Positions 62,208-64,000 of a DNA stretch of 64,000 nt are shown here, piece by piece. Position 1 is the stretch's first letter. The number at the start of each line of letters is the position of its first letter. This DNA comes from Halorientalis pallida (GTDB lineage Archaea; Halobacteriota; Halobacteria; Halobacteriales; Haloarculaceae): contig NZ_RDFA01000002.1 of the NCBI RefSeq assembly GCF_004118325.1, forward strand, positions 315,001-379,000. Reading direction: 5' to 3'. Below the pieces are notes generated by a model. It had not been told where the DNA came from, made no database searches, and saw nothing but the letters and a program-made list of their open reading frames with translations. A program made the translations under genes and the position numbers.

Positions 62208-62276
62208 TACCCACGACGGCAACTGACGCGACTGCGCGCGAACATCCTTTTTGGTCCCGGGGACCGAACGTGGCGT

Positions 62277-63017
62277 ATGCTCGACGGACAGACCTGCTTG
62301 GTCACTGGGAGTTCACGCGGTATCGGCCGCGGCATCGCGGAGGAACTGGGTCGTCACGGTGCCGACGTCGTCGTCAACTACCGCTCCTCGGAAGCGGCGG
62401 CCAGCGAGGCCGTCGACACCATCGAGAGCGAGGGCGGGACGGCCATCGCCGTACAGGGCGACGTGGCCGACTACGACGACGTGGCGTCGATGTGTGACCG
62501 CATCCACGACGCGTTCGGACCGGTGGACGTGCTGGTCAACAACGCCGGCATCACCATCGACAAGAAGTTCGAGAACATGACCAAAGAAGACTGGGAGACG
62601 GTCGTGGACGTGAACCTCGGTGGCGTGTTCAACTGCACGCACTGTCTGTTCGAGGACATCAAGGCCTCGGAGACGGGCCGACTCGTCAACATCTCGTCGG
62701 TCGTCGGCCAGCAGGGCAACTACGGTCAGGCCAACTACGCGACCACCAAGTCCGGCCTCTTTGGCTTCACCCGGACGCTGGCGCTGGAACTGGCCTCGAC
62801 GGGTTCGACGGCCAACTGCGTCGCCCCCGGGTTCGTCGAGACGGACATGCTCGAAGACGTACCGGAGCGGGTCCAGCAGAAGATCCTCGACCGGATTCCC
62901 CTGAACCGGTTCGCGACGGTCGACGACATCGCGGGGATCGTTCGCTTCCTCGCTAGTCCGGAGTCCAGTTACATGACCGGCCAGGTCCTGGCCGTCAACG
63001 GCGGCATGGAGTGGTGA
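62277..63017 (+). CDS. phaB: Acetoacetyl-CoA reductase (SDR family)
   Basis: A 246-residue short-chain dehydrogenase. Cofactor motif VTGSSRGIGRG (10-19), NNAG (88-91), catalytic S140, Y154 and K158 (YATTK), and the C-terminal NGGMEW. It is of FabG/PhaB type; the position directly after phaC, in the same direction with a 69-nt gap, indicates the reductase that makes (R)-3-hydroxybutyryl-CoA. R35 after NY suggests NADPH. A fatty acid FabG role is unlikely in haloarchaea, which have no bacterial fatty acid synthesis. T5 at 62248-62252 precedes it, either a phaC terminator or promoter T-tract. Confidence 0.9.
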   Translation: MLDGQTCLVTGSSRGIGRGIAEELGRHGADVVVNYRSSEAAASEAVDTIESEGGTAIAVQGDVADYDDVASMCDRIHDAFGPVDVLVNNAGITIDKKFENMTKEDWETVVDVNLGGVFNCTHCLFEDIKASETGRLVNISSVVGQQGNYGQANYATTKSGLFGFTRTLALELASTGSTANCVAPGFVETDMLEDVPERVQQKILDRIPLNRFATVDDIAGIVRFLASPESSYMTGQVLAVNGGMEW

Positions 63018-63018
63018 G

Positions 63019-63468
63019 GTGCGCGTCAGCGTCATCGGCGGCGGCGTGATCGACCGCGAGACGGCCGACGTGGCACGACGGGTCGGCCGCGAACTCGCAG
63101 AGCGGGGCCACACCGTCGTCTGTGGCGGCCTCGGCGGGGTGATGGGAGCCGTCTGCGAGGGGGCCGACGAGGCTGGCGGCGACACTATCGGCATCGTCCC
63201 CGGTCCGGATCGGGCGGCGGCCAACGAGTACGTCGACACCGCCATCGCGACGGGCATGGGCAACGCCCGGAACGTCCTCGTCGTCCTGAACGGCGAGGCG
63301 GCCATCGCCATCGACGGGTCGACGGGGACGCTCTCGGAGATCGGGCACGCGCTGGATTTCGGGAGACCCGTGGCGGGTATCGACACCCACGAGATCGAGG
63401 GGGTGGAGGCGGTCGCGTCGGCGACCGCGGCGGTCGATCACGTCGAGTCGGCGGTCGAGAGCCAGTAG
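63019..63468 (+). CDS. TIGR00725/LOG-like Rossmann protein
   Basis: A 149-residue protein starting from a GTG one base after the phaB stop. It reads MRVSVIGGG, then HTVVCGGLGGVMGAVCEGA and TIGIVPGPDR. The GGxxGGVMGAVxxGA motif is the SLOG/LOG-like nucleotide-binding site. Members of TIGR00725 lack the PGGxGTxxE motif of cytokinin-activating LOGs; here the corresponding GSTGTLSEIGHALDFGRPVAG is similar. Substrate unknown; nucleotide or ADP-ribose-like ligand is probable. Its position in the PHA operon is noteworthy but not evidence of function. Confidence 0.85.
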   Translation: MRVSVIGGGVIDRETADVARRVGRELAERGHTVVCGGLGGVMGAVCEGADEAGGDTIGIVPGPDRAAANEYVDTAIATGMGNARNVLVVLNGEAAIAIDGSTGTLSEIGHALDFGRPVAGIDTHEIEGVEAVASATAAVDHVESAVESQ

Positions 63469-63674
63469 CAGAGGCCGGCGAAGGCGATGGAGGCGACGCC
63501 CAGCAGTCGCACGCGGGTCGTCGTCGCCTCGCGTGGCTGGAAGTCGACCGCGAGGACTTCGTCGTAGACCGACTGGACGATGCCGGTGAGCGTGTCCGGG
63601 GCGACGAGGTGGGCGATACCCGACAGCAGGTGCAGTGCGGCCGCGGCTCTGAGCAATCGACTGAGGTTCGGCAT
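63438..63674 (-). CDS. Small membrane protein (78 aa)
   Basis: Starts MPNLSRLLRAAAALHLLSGIAHLVAP with a hydrophobic helix, then a V-rich stretch, then a second helix TRVRLLGVASIAFAGLCYWLSTADST. Two membrane passes are likely. The layout resembles the 68-residue protein at 370-576. The last 31 bases overlap the 3' end of the LOG-like gene convergently. Function unknown. Confidence 0.6.
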   Translation of the reverse strand: MPNLSRLLRAAAALHLLSGIAHLVAPDTLTGIVQSVYDEVLAVDFQPREATTTRVRLLGVASIAFAGLCYWLSTADST

Positions 63675-63725
63675 CGTCGTGTGTTCGGTCGGCCGCCGGA
63701 TGTGTGTTTGCTTCTCGGACGGCGA

Positions 63726-64000
63726 TCAGTCGTCGAGCCAGTCGGCGAAGGTGCCCTCGACGAGTGTCTGGGTCTGCTTTTCGACGTAACGGGCCTGCAT
63801 GCCCCAGATGGCTTCGGTGAGTGGCACGCCGCGTTCGACCTGGCGTTCGACGAGACCGTGTTTCCAGCGGGCGGGCGTCGTCCGGCGGTCGACCCGTTCC
63901 CGGAGCGGGCGGATGTACCGGCGGGCTTCCTCGGTCGAGAGCCCGCGGAGTTCGAGGCCGTCACGGGCGTACTCGAATATCTCGCCGTAGATCTCGTCGA
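63726..64000 (-). CDS. C-terminal end of an unidentified protein (runs off the right edge)
   Basis: The last 91 codons of a minus-strand gene, ending TLVEGTFADWLDD. Helical: EIYGEIFEYARDGLELRGLSTEEARRYIRPLRERV, then RWKHGLVERQVERGVPLTEAIWGMQARYVEKQTQT. The pattern of LRxRV and WGMQARYV resembles the C-terminal part of glutamate-cysteine-ligase-like (GCS2) haloarchaeal enzymes, but the diagnostic part is outside the window. No function is assigned. Confidence 0.55.
   Translation of the reverse strand, partial: DEIYGEIFEYARDGLELRGLSTEEARRYIRPLRERVDRRTTPARWKHGLVERQVERGVPLTEAIWGMQARYVEKQTQTLVEGTFADWLDD

Overview
This window is a haloarchaeal chromosome segment (class Halobacteria). The evidence is high GC content, strongly acidic predicted proteins, TATA-type archaeal promoters lying about 25-34 nt ahead of apparently leaderless genes, and archaeal gene families such as KEOPS Cgi121, Hel308, RtcA and TrmB. 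A haloarchaeal polyhydroxyalkanoate (PHA) cluster sits at the right end. Genus cannot be fixed from the sequence alone; a PHA-accumulating member of the Haloarcula-like lineages is a reasonable guess. I saw no rRNA, tRNA, CRISPR array or intact insertion sequence.

Layout, left to right. 0-6.5 kb: the start of azlC, a small membrane protein, an Fe-S scaffold gene behind a hairpin cluster, a PAS histidine kinase, rtcA, a TrmB-like regulator, threonine synthase and small proteins. 6.5-24 kb: a very large GT2/GT-C fusion glycosyltransferase, then an amino-acid block. That block holds serA, serB, a class V aminotransferase that may complete the phosphoserine route, two colinear Cys/Met PLP enzymes and metX. 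A toxin-antitoxin-like pair with a frameshifted PIN toxin lies between two copies of the aminotransferase 3' end, just ahead of bacterial-type ligA. 24-36.9 kb: several lineage-specific proteins (proline-rich repeat protein, tandem duplicated small proteins, a four-repeat Cys-paired surface protein), uvrC, an SPFH protein, MOSC, UspA, a TauE-like permease and uvrB.

36.9-53.5 kb: two paralogous MFS permeases around a HEAT-like gene, a dense array of eleven three-base-loop hairpins, an MgtC-like membrane protein, divergent two-domain sulfurtransferases, an AI-2E-type exporter, a methyltransferase, an ATPase-like protein without a P-loop, a 29-residue membrane microprotein, a MATE exporter, a frameshifted GNAT gene, ferredoxin, M48 protease and CheC. 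53.5-64 kb: hel308 coupled to cgi121, a membrane protein, an alpha/beta hydrolase, and the PHA cluster. The PHA cluster is a MaoC-type hydratase divergent from phaR-phaP-phaE-phaC-phaB, followed by a LOG/TIGR00725 gene.

Functional themes are Ser/Met/Thr biosynthesis, DNA repair (ligA, uvrB, uvrC, hel308), and carbon storage, in which hydratase and reductase supply (R)-3-hydroxyacyl-CoA to PhaEC while PhaP coats granules and PhaR probably controls the locus. The least explained signals are the hairpin arrays, the repeat-bounded toxin module, the proline-rich and Cys-repeat proteins, and the helix-hairpin-helix tail on PHA synthase.
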